Part shown: positions 51,561 through 59,603 of the stretch, one piece after another | How the letters are laid out: each line of letters opens with the position of its first letter | Numbering within the stretch: the stretch's first letter is position 1 | Origin: Streptomyces sp. CB02366 | Lineage (GTDB): Bacteria; Actinomycetota; Actinomycetes; Streptomycetales; Streptomycetaceae | DNA: 64,000 nt | Assembly: GCF_001905905.1 (NCBI RefSeq) | Contig: NZ_LIVT01000006.1 | Span: forward strand, 237,723 to 301,722 | Direction: 5' to 3' | Program-made: the position numbers and the translations under genes | Notes under the pieces: model-generated | Seen by the model: the letters and a program-made list of their open reading frames with translations, nothing else | What the model was told of the DNA's origin: nothing | Database searches by the model: none

Positions 51561-52718
51561 TCAGGAAGCGGTGACTGCACAGTGGTTCCTTGCTCGGTCC
51601 AGTACGGCGGCGACCTGCGCCGCGTAGGTGTTCAGGCCCTCGACGCCACTGCCCGGCAGACCGGTCAGTCCGGGCAGCAGATCGCCGAAGGCGTTGACCT
51701 CGCCGACGGCGAAGCGCCGCCAGCCGGCCGTGGGCAGCAGATCGACGCCCACGCAGGGCGTCCTCGGGAAGCAGGCCGCCGCCCGTTCGCACATCGCCAG
51801 CGCCTCACGCCAGCAGCCGCCGGCCGCCGCCACGGCGGCCCGGACCTCGTCGAGGTCGCCGCGCGCGCCGCCGAGATGCAGATTGGTCATGGGCCCCCTG
51901 CTGGTGCGCACCACGGCGTGCGTCGCCCGGCCGCCGACCACCACGATCCGCAGATCTGCGGCCCGCCCCCGCTGCGACGCCTTCGGCAGCCAGCGCTCGA
52001 TGTGCAGTCCGTCCGGGGCCAGCGCGTCCACGACCGCGCCGACCTCTGCCTCCGAGGTGTAGCGCCGCACCCGCAGCGAGTTGAACAGCCGGCCCGACGC
52101 GTCCCGCTCCACCGACGTGCTCGCCCGGACCCGGCCGGGCCCCGCCGTCTCCACCGCCAGCACCCCCGAAGCGGAGGAGCCGTGCGTGAGTTTCACGAAC
52201 GCCCGCGGCATCCGGTGCTCGCGCAGCGACTCCCGTACGTCGGACCAGCCCCGCACCGGGGCCGCCGCCGGGCCCGACGTCGGCGAGGCGGGCACGGGAA
52301 CCCCCGCGCGGTCGAGCACACCGTGGCACAGCCGTTTGTCGAAGAGCACGGCGATGTCGGCGGGGGAGCCCAGCACCTCGGCGCCCGCCGCCGAGGCCGC
52401 ACCCGCCACGGCCTCCACCGCGGCGGTGAAGCGCGCGTACCACCGGGCGGAACCCTCCACCCGGGTCGGGTCGTCGACTCCACGCAGCACCCGCTCCACC
52501 TCGGCGTCCTCACCGGGTGAATCGATCCGTACGCTCTCGCCGGGAAGGAACTCCGCCTCTTCGCTCAGCACCTGGAGCCAGGGCACGACCCGGGCCGGCG
52601 GCAGACCGGCGGCCCGCACGGCCTCCTCGAAGAAGGCGACCCGGCGGTTGTCCGGATTGCCGACCACCGCGAAGCGCGGCGCCGGACCGCTCCCGGCGCT
52701 ACTCACTGACCGCGACAT
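51561..52718 (-). CDS. STM4014-family protein (ATP-grasp)
   Basis: 385-aa protein with an ATP-grasp core as in RimK/glutathione-synthetase-like ligases: LFDKRLCHGVLDRAGVPVP (start of the central domain), AFVKLTHGSSASGVLAV (ATP-binding Lys), DLRIVVVGGRATHAVVRTS and GVDLLPTAGWRRFAVGEVNA with the metal-binding Glu/Asn. The N-terminal part is VVGNPDNRRVAFFEEAVRAAG. ATP-grasp enzymes join a carboxylate to an amine or thiol through an acyl-phosphate, so here probably a peptide or amide bond is made. The start overlaps the STM4015-family gene by 20 bases and the stop lies close to the STM4013-family gene. Confidence 0.87.
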   Translation of the reverse strand: MSRSVSSAGSGPAPRFAVVGNPDNRRVAFFEEAVRAAGLPPARVVPWLQVLSEEAEFLPGESVRIDSPGEDAEVERVLRGVDDPTRVEGSARWYARFTAAVEAVAGAASAAGAEVLGSPADIAVLFDKRLCHGVLDRAGVPVPASPTSGPAAAPVRGWSDVRESLREHRMPRAFVKLTHGSSASGVLAVETAGPGRVRASTSVERDASGRLFNSLRVRRYTSEAEVGAVVDALAPDGLHIERWLPKASQRGRAADLRIVVVGGRATHAVVRTSRGPMTNLHLGGARGDLDEVRAAVAAAGGCWREALAMCERAAACFPRTPCVGVDLLPTAGWRRFAVGEVNAFGDLLPGLTGLPGSGVEGLNTYAAQVAAVLDRARNHCAVTAS

Positions 52719-53643
52719 AGCGTTCCGGTTCGTCGTCCGGATCCCCGTACTCCTCCTCGGCCTCGCCGGCCTCGACGACGGCCGGGGCGCACGCCGTCCT
52801 GATCCGCTCCACCACCGGGGCGGTGAGGTAGTGGTGGCGCAGGTCGAGCAGGGCCAGGTGGTTCAACGGCTGCCCGTGGAGCAGGGCTTCGCCGCCCGCA
52901 TCGCTCAGCGTGCCCATCGACAGCGCCAGGACCTCCAACCGGGCGACGACGGGCGCCGATCCCACGGCGGCGGCGATCTCGTCCTGGATCTCGCTGTTCT
53001 GCAACCCCAGGTGGCGCAGCCGGGGGAACAGGCCGCCCGCCAGGATCGGCCGGATGTCCTCGATCGTGGCGTCGCCCCCGTACCACGAACTGCCGAACCA
53101 CAGCTCCAGCCGCTCCAGCGCGGGCAGTTCGCTCGCGGTGACCGCCCGTACCAGCCCGCCGGGCAGCCCGCCGGACTCGAAACGCAGCGACTTCAGCGCC
53201 GTGTGGCGCAGCGGACGCAGCGCGAGGCCCTCCCGGCCGCAGCCGCGCACGGCGAACTCCTCCAGCAGCGGGAACGCTTCGAGCGCCGGGGTGACGTCGC
53301 ACATCCGCAGCCAGGAGACCTCGCACTCCTCACCCACCACGTCGGCGAGGAACAGCCCGCGCAGGGCCGGGAAGCGGTCCGCGTGGGCGACGATCAGCTC
53401 CATCACCGGGGCGAACGGCGTGTAGTCCTCCTCCCACCAGGGGCCGATGACCAGTGCCCGGACCCGGGTCGTGTCCACCGTCTCCAGGAACTGTTCCCAC
53501 AGCGGGGCGAAGTCCTCGTCCTCGTCGCACGCCAGCCGCCAGGCGACGGAGTCGGCGGCGGGCAGGGCGGTGGACGACGGCTGCGGGGTGTGGACCGGCA
53601 GACCGTGGAAGCGGTCGAGATGGTGGATGTCGATATACGTCAT
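52699..53643 (-). CDS. STM4015-family protein (LRR-like), second copy
   Basis: 314-aa soluble protein. From about residue 85 on, 24- to 30-residue repeats of leucine-rich type can be traced (FPALRGLFLADV; FPLLEEFAVRG; LPALERLELWFG; FPRLRHLGLQNSEIQDEIAAAV; LNHLALLDLRHHYLT). The front part reads MTYIDIHHLDRFHGLPVH and WRLACDEDEDFAPLWEQFLETV. The C-terminus is RYVAVSE. It is about the same length and order as the next gene upstream and clearly its paralogue. LRR folds mostly bind proteins; in this operon it may be a scaffold or the target of the radical SAM and ATP-grasp enzymes. No function is known. Confidence 0.85.
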   Translation of the reverse strand: MTYIDIHHLDRFHGLPVHTPQPSSTALPAADSVAWRLACDEDEDFAPLWEQFLETVDTTRVRALVIGPWWEEDYTPFAPVMELIVAHADRFPALRGLFLADVVGEECEVSWLRMCDVTPALEAFPLLEEFAVRGCGREGLALRPLRHTALKSLRFESGGLPGGLVRAVTASELPALERLELWFGSSWYGGDATIEDIRPILAGGLFPRLRHLGLQNSEIQDEIAAAVGSAPVVARLEVLALSMGTLSDAGGEALLHGQPLNHLALLDLRHHYLTAPVVERIRTACAPAVVEAGEAEEEYGDPDDEPERYVAVSE

Positions 53644-53656
53644 GACGGTGCGCTCC

Positions 53657-54610
53657 TCACTCCGAGACGGCGGTGTAGCGGCCCGCGGCGCCCCGGTCGC
53701 CCCAGGGCTCGCACCTCTCGGAGAGGTCGACGCGCACCCCGTGCGGTTCCAGAGCGGTGCGGACCCGTTCCTCCATCGCCTGGGTGAGGAAGTGGTGGTG
53801 GAGATCGAGGAGTTCCAGGTGGGTCAGCGGCTGGCCCTCCAGCAGAGCGGCCGCCCCCTCGTCGCCCAGGGTCCCGTTCGACAGGTCGAGCACCCGCAGC
53901 CGGGCGACGACCGGAGCCGACGCGATGGCGGCGGCGATCTCGTTCTGGATCTCGCTGTTGCGCACGCCCAGGTGGTTCAGCCGGGGGAAACGCGTGCCTG
54001 AGAGCAGTGGCGCGAGGTCGGCGACACCGGTGTTCCCCTCGTAGGCGGACACCCCGAGCCAGAGGTCCAGCCGCTCCAACGCCGGCAGTTCGCTGTCCAG
54101 CACTCCGCGCACCACCTCGACGGGCAGTCCGCCCGCCTGGACGGTCAGCGACCGCAGCCGTTCGTGCTGGGTCGGCGGGAACACCAGGTCCGTGCCGCCG
54201 CGCACCCCGAGTTCGGTCAGTGCGGGGAAGGCGTGCAGCAGCGCCGTCACGTCCGACTGCTCGATCCAGGTGATCTCGGCCTCCTCCGCCTCCAGATCAC
54301 CGACGAACACCGCCTCCAGCGCGGTCAGCCGTCCGGCGGCCGCGATCACCAGGTCGATCGGAACCGAGGACTTCTCCTCGTACGCCTCGCCCCACTGGCC
54401 GATGATCAGCGCCCGGACCCGGGCCGGGTCCACCGCCTCCAGGAACGCGGCGAACTCCTCCTCCCAGGGCCGGCTGTCGTCGTCGTACGGATTGACGGAG
54501 ACGCGCCAGGCCGCGGCGTCCGCGGCGGGGCGGGCACCCGCCTCGGCCGTGTGCTGGAAGTCGACGGCCGGAAGGCCGCCGAACTCGTGCAGATGCTGCG
54601 CACCGTACAT
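53657..54610 (-). CDS. STM4015-family protein (LRR-like), first copy
   Basis: 317-aa soluble protein, first gene of the six-gene operon. Same layout as the following paralogue: HLHEFGGLPAVDF, WRVSVNPYDDDSRPWEEEF, VRALIIGQWG, then LRR-like repeats (LTALEAVFVGDL; FPALTELGVRGG; LPALERLDLWLG; FPRLNHLGVRNSEIQNEIAAAI; LTHLELLDLHHHFLT) and the end RYTAVSE. The seven-residue end matches that of the paralogue except for one position. ATG 54610 follows AGGAG; 17 more codons upstream are open. A 175-base divergent region separates it from the 108-aa gene on the other strand and should hold both promoters. Confidence 0.85.
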   Translation of the reverse strand: MYGAQHLHEFGGLPAVDFQHTAEAGARPAADAAAWRVSVNPYDDDSRPWEEEFAAFLEAVDPARVRALIIGQWGEAYEEKSSVPIDLVIAAAGRLTALEAVFVGDLEAEEAEITWIEQSDVTALLHAFPALTELGVRGGTDLVFPPTQHERLRSLTVQAGGLPVEVVRGVLDSELPALERLDLWLGVSAYEGNTGVADLAPLLSGTRFPRLNHLGVRNSEIQNEIAAAIASAPVVARLRVLDLSNGTLGDEGAAALLEGQPLTHLELLDLHHHFLTQAMEERVRTALEPHGVRVDLSERCEPWGDRGAAGRYTAVSE

Positions 54611-54785
54611 GGCCCTGAGCTCCTGATCCTGGGGACGGCTGATGTCCGCAAGGTTTATCAAGCCGCACTGACAGTGCCGCGACCGGGATCCGTCCCGGCA
54701 GTCGCGGCGGTCCGTTGTCAGACCCTGCCCCTAGCGTTTTTCCCATGGCCGGCACAGCGGGTGCCGTGACCGAGGGGAGACGTCT

Positions 54786-55112
54786 GTGTACCGGCAGGGC
54801 GATGTACTGATCATGGAGCTGGACGAATCGGCGGTGCCCGCGCCCTACCGGGAGGCGCCGGGCGAACTGCGCGACGCACGGGGTCGGTTGGTGCTCGCGC
54901 TGGGCGAGGTCACCGGACACGCCCACGCCGTGCAGGGCCCCGGCCGACTGATCCGGGAGGCCGGGCCGTTCGGCCCGATGCTGCTCCATCTCCCCGAGGG
55001 CGGGCGGGTGGTGCACGAGGAGCACGCGGTGATCCCGCTCCCCAAGGGCTGGTTCCGCGTCGTGCGCCAGCGCGAGTACGCGCCCGGCGCGGTCCGCATC
55101 GTGGCGGACTGA
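54786..55112 (+). CDS. Small conserved protein with YRQGDVL start
   Basis: 108-aa beta-rich, soluble protein. Its pattern - YRQGDVLIMELDE, LALGEVTGHAHAV, VHEEHAVIPLPKGWFRVVRQREYAPGAVR - belongs to a widespread family of about 110 residues without assigned function that I recall next to DUF6745/LRR genes. The fold suggested by GEVTGHAHA is a small jelly-roll, with two His that could bind metal. GTG 54786 follows GAGGGGAGA. The DUF6745 gene starts 114 bases later on the same strand; the STM4015-family operon is divergent. Confidence 0.72.
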   Translation: MYRQGDVLIMELDESAVPAPYREAPGELRDARGRLVLALGEVTGHAHAVQGPGRLIREAGPFGPMLLHLPEGGRVVHEEHAVIPLPKGWFRVVRQREYAPGAVRIVAD

Positions 55113-55226
55113 CCGCCGCCGGCGCGGACGAACGCGCCCTTCCCACCGGCACAGCCACATCGAGCACGTACAGCCCACATCGAGCACCGTGCGGACGAGC
55201 ACGGCGGGGAACAGCGGGGACGACGG

Positions 55227-56231
55227 ATGAGCAATGACGTGAAAACCTGGCGGAGCGTGGCGGCCGCGACCGGCCGGGCGGACCGGGCGGCGGCCGAGGC
55301 GGGAGTGCGGCGCGCCTACCGCACCGCCGGACTGCCCGCTCCGGACCGGATCGTCTGGGCGGCGTCGCCCCGGGCCGCCGTCGAGACGGTGGAGAAGCTG
55401 ACGGACGCCGGACGGTCCGTGCGGGAGGAGGTCCGCACCCACCCCTGGGCCGCGGAACGCCGCCGGATGTACGACGCGTTGGGTCCGGAGGGCTGGGCGG
55501 CGCTCTGGTCCGCCACCGGCGCCCAGCTCTGGGATACGACGGCCGCGCTCGCCGAGCGGATACGGAACGGGGTCGTCGCCGACCTGGCTTCCGGGCCCGA
55601 GGAGGAGGGGGCCGTACGCCTGGTGCTCCTGGACGCCGTGCTCGGTCAGCACGACGCCGCCTGGCTCGCGGCTTTCGACGGCAGCGGCGACCGCCTGGCG
55701 GGCCTGGCGGAGGTGGCACGCAACGCCGGCTGGTGGTGGCCCTACGAGAACGCCGTGGTCATCACCGAGCGGCCCGACGTCCTCCACCGCGACGAGGCGG
55801 GCCGGCTCGACCACGGCGAGGGACCGGCCCTCGCGTACGGGGACGGCTTCGCCCTGCACGCCTGGCGCGGCATGCCCGTGCCCGCCGCGTTCCTGGCCGA
55901 GCTGCCCTCCCTCGCCCCCGAGCGCATCCGGGCCGAGGAGAACGCGGAGCTGCGCCGCGTGATGCTGGAGTACTACGGCTACGACCGCTACCTCACCGAG
56001 TCCGGCGCCGAGCCCGTCCACCGCGACGAGACGGGCGTCCTCTGGCGCATCGCGCTCGACGGCGACGAGGACGTGGTGATGGTCGAGGTGGTCAACTCCA
56101 CTCCCGAGCCGGACGGCACGTACCGCACGTACTGGCTGCGCGTGCCGCCCGCCACCCGGACCGCGAAGGACGGGGTCGCCTGGACGTTCGGACTGGAGGG
56201 GAGGGCCTACGCACCGCTGCGCCAGACCTGA
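55227..56231 (+). CDS. DUF6745 domain-containing protein
   Basis: 334-aa soluble protein. The N-terminal 180 residues are helical (RVRRAYRTAGLPAPDRIVWAAS-like segment in which substrate-free similarity to LRR-associated proteins is seen). The DUF6745 core is recognisable from HRDEAGRLDHGEGPALAYGDGFALHAWRGMPVP, here split: RLDHGEGPALAYGDGFALHA and WRGMPVPAAF, then LRRVMLEYYGYDRYL and VHRDETGVLWRI. Function unknown. It is likely co-transcribed with the 108-aa protein and both are divergent from the STM4015-family operon. A hairpin follows. Confidence 0.8.
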   Translation: MSNDVKTWRSVAAATGRADRAAAEAGVRRAYRTAGLPAPDRIVWAASPRAAVETVEKLTDAGRSVREEVRTHPWAAERRRMYDALGPEGWAALWSATGAQLWDTTAALAERIRNGVVADLASGPEEEGAVRLVLLDAVLGQHDAAWLAAFDGSGDRLAGLAEVARNAGWWWPYENAVVITERPDVLHRDEAGRLDHGEGPALAYGDGFALHAWRGMPVPAAFLAELPSLAPERIRAEENAELRRVMLEYYGYDRYLTESGAEPVHRDETGVLWRIALDGDEDVVMVEVVNSTPEPDGTYRTYWLRVPPATRTAKDGVAWTFGLEGRAYAPLRQT

Positions 56232-56328
56232 GCCGCCGAGGCGGCGGTGCGCGGACGGTGCGGGGCGCGGAGGCGGCGCACGACGCGGAACCGGAGGGGG
56301 CCGGGGCGGGAGGGGGAGAGCGAGCGCT

Positions 56329-56355
56329 CGGGCTGCCGTCCCTGCCGGCAGCCCG
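56329..56355. terminator. Bidirectional terminator between DUF6745 and TetR genes
   Basis: Perfect 10-bp stem CGGGCTGCCG/CGGCAGCCCG with a 7-base loop between convergent genes. Confidence 0.65.
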
Positions 56356-56360
56356 GCCGT

Positions 56361-57017
56361 TCAGCCCGCGCCCGGGGCGTCCGCGACGGCGGAACCGGAT
56401 GCCGGGGAGCCGGTCAGGGCCGCGAGGTCGATGCCCAGTTCGCGGGCGAGCGCCTCATCGGTCCACCGCAGCATCGTGGCCCGGGAGAGCGGGCCCGCGT
56501 ACGAGGTCGTCTGCACCGCCATCCCGTCCAGCAGGGCGGTCAGCCGCCAGGCCGCCGACCGCGGGTCCTCGCACCGGAACTCGTCGGCGGCGGCGCCCTC
56601 CGCCATGACCTGGGCCAGCTCCGCCTTCCACCGCTGGTCGAGGTCGCCCGCGACCTCCCGCAGCGCGGGGTCGCGCAGGGACGCCGCCCACCCCTCGATC
56701 CACAGCCGCCAGCCCTTGGCCTGGCCCGTCGGCGCATACCACCGCACGGCCGCCCGCAGCCGTCGTACGGCCGAGGTGCGGCGGGCCAGCAGCTTGCGGA
56801 GATGGGCGAGGTCGGCCTCGGCCGCGTACGCGAACGCCGCCGCGACCAGCTTCTCCTTGGTCGAGAAGTGGTAGAGGACGAGCGCGTTGCTCACCCCCAG
56901 CGCGGAGGCCACATCGGCGATCCGCACGGACGAGACCCCGCGGAGCTCGATCTGCCCGACCGCCGCGCGCAGCATCTCCTCACGGCGCTCCGCCACGTTC
57001 AACCGGACTCTTGCCAC
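56361..57017 (-). CDS. TetR-family transcriptional regulator
   Basis: 218-aa repressor-type protein. Residues 9-56 are the TetR helix-turn-helix (REEMLRAAVGQIELRGVSSV then IADVASALGVSNALVLYHFSTKEKLVAAAF). The C-terminal helices (WRLWIEGWAASLRDPALREVAGDLDQRWKAELA) resemble the BetI-like ligand domain. GTG start at 57017. It is divergent from the MBL-fold hydrolase gene across 156 bases, so that gene is the likely target; I could not define an operator there. Ligand unknown. Confidence 0.9.
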   Translation of the reverse strand: MARVRLNVAERREEMLRAAVGQIELRGVSSVRIADVASALGVSNALVLYHFSTKEKLVAAAFAYAAEADLAHLRKLLARRTSAVRRLRAAVRWYAPTGQAKGWRLWIEGWAASLRDPALREVAGDLDQRWKAELAQVMAEGAAADEFRCEDPRSAAWRLTALLDGMAVQTTSYAGPLSRATMLRWTDEALARELGIDLAALTGSPASGSAVADAPGAG

Positions 57018-57173
57018 CGGGCCACCCTAACGAATCGGCGGGACCGGCGACCCGGCCCCGCCCGCCGCGGCGCCACCTCCGAGCGGACCCCGCTGCCCCG
57101 TTCAGCACCTTCTGGTCGCCCTGTCGTACAGCACGACCATAATGAGACGACACCGACTCCCTCAGGAGATGTT

Positions 57174-58373
57174 GTGACCGGCGCTGACTACTTGCTTCCG
57201 CTCCGCACCCGGCTGCGCTCCCTGCGCACCGAGCCCTTCGGAGCCGACCCGGCCGGAGCGCGGATGGAGCGCATCCGCCGCTCGCCCCATTTCGTCGACG
57301 GGTCCTTCCAGAACCCGGTGGGAGCCCGTACCCGTCCCTCCGGGTCCACCGTCGAATTCGCCAAGATCTATTTCCAGAGGGAGCAGCGGGCCCGCAGAAC
57401 GCCGAACGGCGCCGTGCCCGTCCATCCCACGACCCTCGCGGATCTGGCCGCGCCCCCCGTCTCGGGGCTCCGGCTGACCTGGATGGGCCATTCCAGCGTG
57501 CTGGCGGAGATCGACGGCAGCCGCGTCCTGTTCGACCCGGTCTGGGGTGAGCGCTGCTCCCCCTTCCCGTTCGCCGGGCCCAAGCGCCTGCACCCGACGC
57601 CGCTGCCGCTGACCGCGCTCGGACCCGTCGACGTGGTGGTGATCTCCCACGACCACTACGACCACCTCGACCTGCCGACGATCCGTGCCCTGGCCGCGAC
57701 CGACACGGTCTTCGCCGTGCCGCTCGGGGTCGGGGCCCACCTGGAGCGCTGGGGCGTCCCCGCCGACCGGATGCGCGAGCTCGACTGGAACGAGACCACG
57801 ACCGTGGGCGGGATCCGGCTCACCGCCACCCCCGCGCGCCACTTCTGCGGCCGTGGACTGCGCAACCAGCAGCACGCCCTGTGGGCGTCCTGGGCCGTCG
57901 CGGGCCCGGAGCACCGGATCTACCACAGCGGGGACACCGGCTACTTCCCCGGCTTCCGGGACATCGGCGCCGAGCACGGCCCCTTCGACGCCACCATGAT
58001 CCAGATCGGGGCGTACTCGGAGTACTGGCCGGACATCCACATGACCCCCGCCGAAGGCATGCGCGCCCACCTGGACCTCCAGGGCGGCACCCCGCACGGG
58101 GTACTGCTGCCGATCCACTGGGGCACGTTCAACCTGGCCCCGCACGCGTGGGCGGAGCCCGCCGAGTGGACGAAGGACGTGGGCGACGAGGCGGACCAGC
58201 CGCTGGCGTTCCCCCGGCCGGGCGAACCGTTCGAGCCGGCCGGGATACTCCCCGTGGAGCCGTGGTGGCGGCCGCTGTCGCCCGCCCTCGCCCGGCCGTG
58301 GCCTCTCCCCGCCGACCAGGCCGGCCCCGCACCGGCGGCCAGGGGCGACCTCGACCTTGCCGGAGAGCGCTGA
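57174..58373 (+). CDS. MBL-fold metallo-hydrolase (NAPE-PLD-like / UlaG-type)
   Basis: 399-aa metallo-beta-lactamase-fold enzyme. Metal site HDHYDHLDL (HxHxDH), preceded by WMGHSSVLAEIDGSRVLFDPVWG, followed by ARHFCGRGLRNQQHALWASW, YHSGDTGYFPGF and the final His in LPIHWGTFNLA. This layout, with FPFAGPKRLHPTPLP, is that of the NAPE-PLD-like branch, so a phosphodiester or lipid substrate is plausible. GTG 57174 follows AGGAGATGTT; the long open frame upstream is spurious. The divergent TetR gene is the probable regulator. Confidence 0.9.
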   Translation: MTGADYLLPLRTRLRSLRTEPFGADPAGARMERIRRSPHFVDGSFQNPVGARTRPSGSTVEFAKIYFQREQRARRTPNGAVPVHPTTLADLAAPPVSGLRLTWMGHSSVLAEIDGSRVLFDPVWGERCSPFPFAGPKRLHPTPLPLTALGPVDVVVISHDHYDHLDLPTIRALAATDTVFAVPLGVGAHLERWGVPADRMRELDWNETTTVGGIRLTATPARHFCGRGLRNQQHALWASWAVAGPEHRIYHSGDTGYFPGFRDIGAEHGPFDATMIQIGAYSEYWPDIHMTPAEGMRAHLDLQGGTPHGVLLPIHWGTFNLAPHAWAEPAEWTKDVGDEADQPLAFPRPGEPFEPAGILPVEPWWRPLSPALARPWPLPADQAGPAPAARGDLDLAGER

Positions 58374-58514
58374 CCACCGGGTGTCCGGTGCCCGCCCCGC
58401 GGCGGAGGGCCGCCGCCGAACGTTCCGGCGCCGGCCCTCGGCCCACGACGCGTGGAGCGGCCCCGGGACCGCCGGGGACGCAACGATCACCGCTCGGCGT
58501 GCGTCTTCCCGGAC

Positions 58515-59012
58515 ATGACGGATCTGCCTGAGAGCCCTGTCGGCTTCGACGACGATGACGATGACGATGACGTGGAGGTGCGGCCCGGTCCGTTCCGGCG
58601 CCACGCGCTGTGGGTCGTGGCCGTCACCGCGGCCGGAGTGGCGCTCGGCTGGGCAGGCGCGCTGTTCCGGATCGGGCCGGAGGAGTTCGGTCTGCCGCCC
58701 GCGGCTCCGGGCGCCCTCCCGCCCTACCTGCTCGCGTGGACGGTGATCGGCCTGGCGCTCGGCGGTGTCCTGCGGTTCGTGGCCGCCAGGGTGCCGGTGT
58801 ACGAACCGGAGTCGGCCGCCATCGGCGTCGCCATGATCGGTACGCGTCTGTCACTCGGCTGGCGGCCGGAGCCCCTGGAACTCGCCGGTCTGGCCGCCGC
58901 CGGGCTGCTGCTGGTGGCCGCCTGGTGCGGCGTCGCGCTGCGCGGGGCGGCCGCCGTGCGACGTTCCGGCGAGGCTCCCCGCCCCACTCGGGACACGCCG
59001 ACCACCTGCTGA
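58515..59012 (+). CDS. Small membrane protein with poly-Asp stretch
   Basis: 165-aa protein of unknown function. Residues 12-19 are eight Asp in a row, coded by a GAC/GAT microsatellite; three to four membrane helices follow (HALWVVAVTAAGVALGWAGALF; YLLAWTVIGLALGGVLRFV; LAGLAAAGLLLVAAWCGVALRG) joined by a short loop with IGVAMIGTRLSLGWRPEP. The end is Arg/Thr-rich. The pattern resembles YqeB-type small proteins of Streptomyces but I do not claim membership. ATG 58515 is the best start; no clear ribosome site is visible. Confidence 0.65.
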   Translation: MTDLPESPVGFDDDDDDDDVEVRPGPFRRHALWVVAVTAAGVALGWAGALFRIGPEEFGLPPAAPGALPPYLLAWTVIGLALGGVLRFVAARVPVYEPESAAIGVAMIGTRLSLGWRPEPLELAGLAAAGLLLVAAWCGVALRGAAAVRRSGEAPRPTRDTPTTC

Positions 59013-59078
59013 CGGTCGCGCCCGGCGAAGGCGGGCAGACTGGGCAGGCCCCCGAATCCCCGTACGAAGGAGCGCGCC

Positions 59079-59507
59079 GTGGCACTCACCCGTGAAGAAC
59101 GCGAACAGTTCCTCGCCGAACCCCGTGTCGCCGCCCTGTCCGTGGCGTCGGGGGAGGAGGGCCGGGCCCCGCTGAGCGTGCCGATCTGGTACGCCTACGA
59201 ACCGGGCGGCGACGCCCGCATCCTCACCGGGCGCACCTCGCGCAAGGCCGAACTGATCTCCGCGGCGGGCCGGTTCACGCTGCTGGTCGACCGGCTGGAG
59301 CCGACCATCCGGTACGTCTCCGTCGAGGGGCCCGTCGTCGACACCAGGCCCGCCACCCGCGCCGACCTGGAGCAGATGTCGGCCCGCTACCTCCCGGCCG
59401 AGAAGGTTGCCGGTTACGTGGACTTCGCCTGGGAGAACCACGGCGAACAGGTGGTGATCGCCCTGCGCCCCGAGCGGTGGGTCGCCTCGGACCTCGGCCA
59501 GGTCTGA
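59079..59507 (+). CDS. Pyridoxamine 5'-phosphate oxidase-fold (FMN/F420-binding) protein
   Basis: 142-aa split-barrel flavoprotein-like enzyme. It begins TREEREQFLAEPRVAALSVAS and has APLSVPIWYAYEPGG, LTGRTSRKAELI and FTLLVDRLEPTIRYVSVEG, which are the flavin/F420-binding strands of actinobacterial PNPOx-like proteins (F420-dependent reductases among them). It lacks the residues for PLP synthesis that I would expect in PdxH. GTG start with GAAGGAG 8 bases upstream. It converges on the gap gene across a perfect 22-bp hairpin. Substrate unknown. Confidence 0.85.
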   Translation: MALTREEREQFLAEPRVAALSVASGEEGRAPLSVPIWYAYEPGGDARILTGRTSRKAELISAAGRFTLLVDRLEPTIRYVSVEGPVVDTRPATRADLEQMSARYLPAEKVAGYVDFAWENHGEQVVIALRPERWVASDLGQV

Positions 59508-59533
59508 GCCGGGGGTGACGAACCCGTACGTCA

Positions 59534-59584
59534 CGACGGCGCGCGGCGCCCGGCAGGAGGTCTGCCGGGCGCCGCGCGCCGTCG
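59534..59584. terminator. Very strong bidirectional terminator between the PNPOx-like and gap genes
   Basis: Perfect 22-bp stem from 59534-59555 to 59563-59584 (it begins CGACGGCGCGCGGCGCCC) with a 7-base loop, 27 bases after one stop codon and 20 before the other. Confidence 0.85.
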
Positions 59585-59603
59585 CGGAAGGGCGTACCGG
59601 CGG

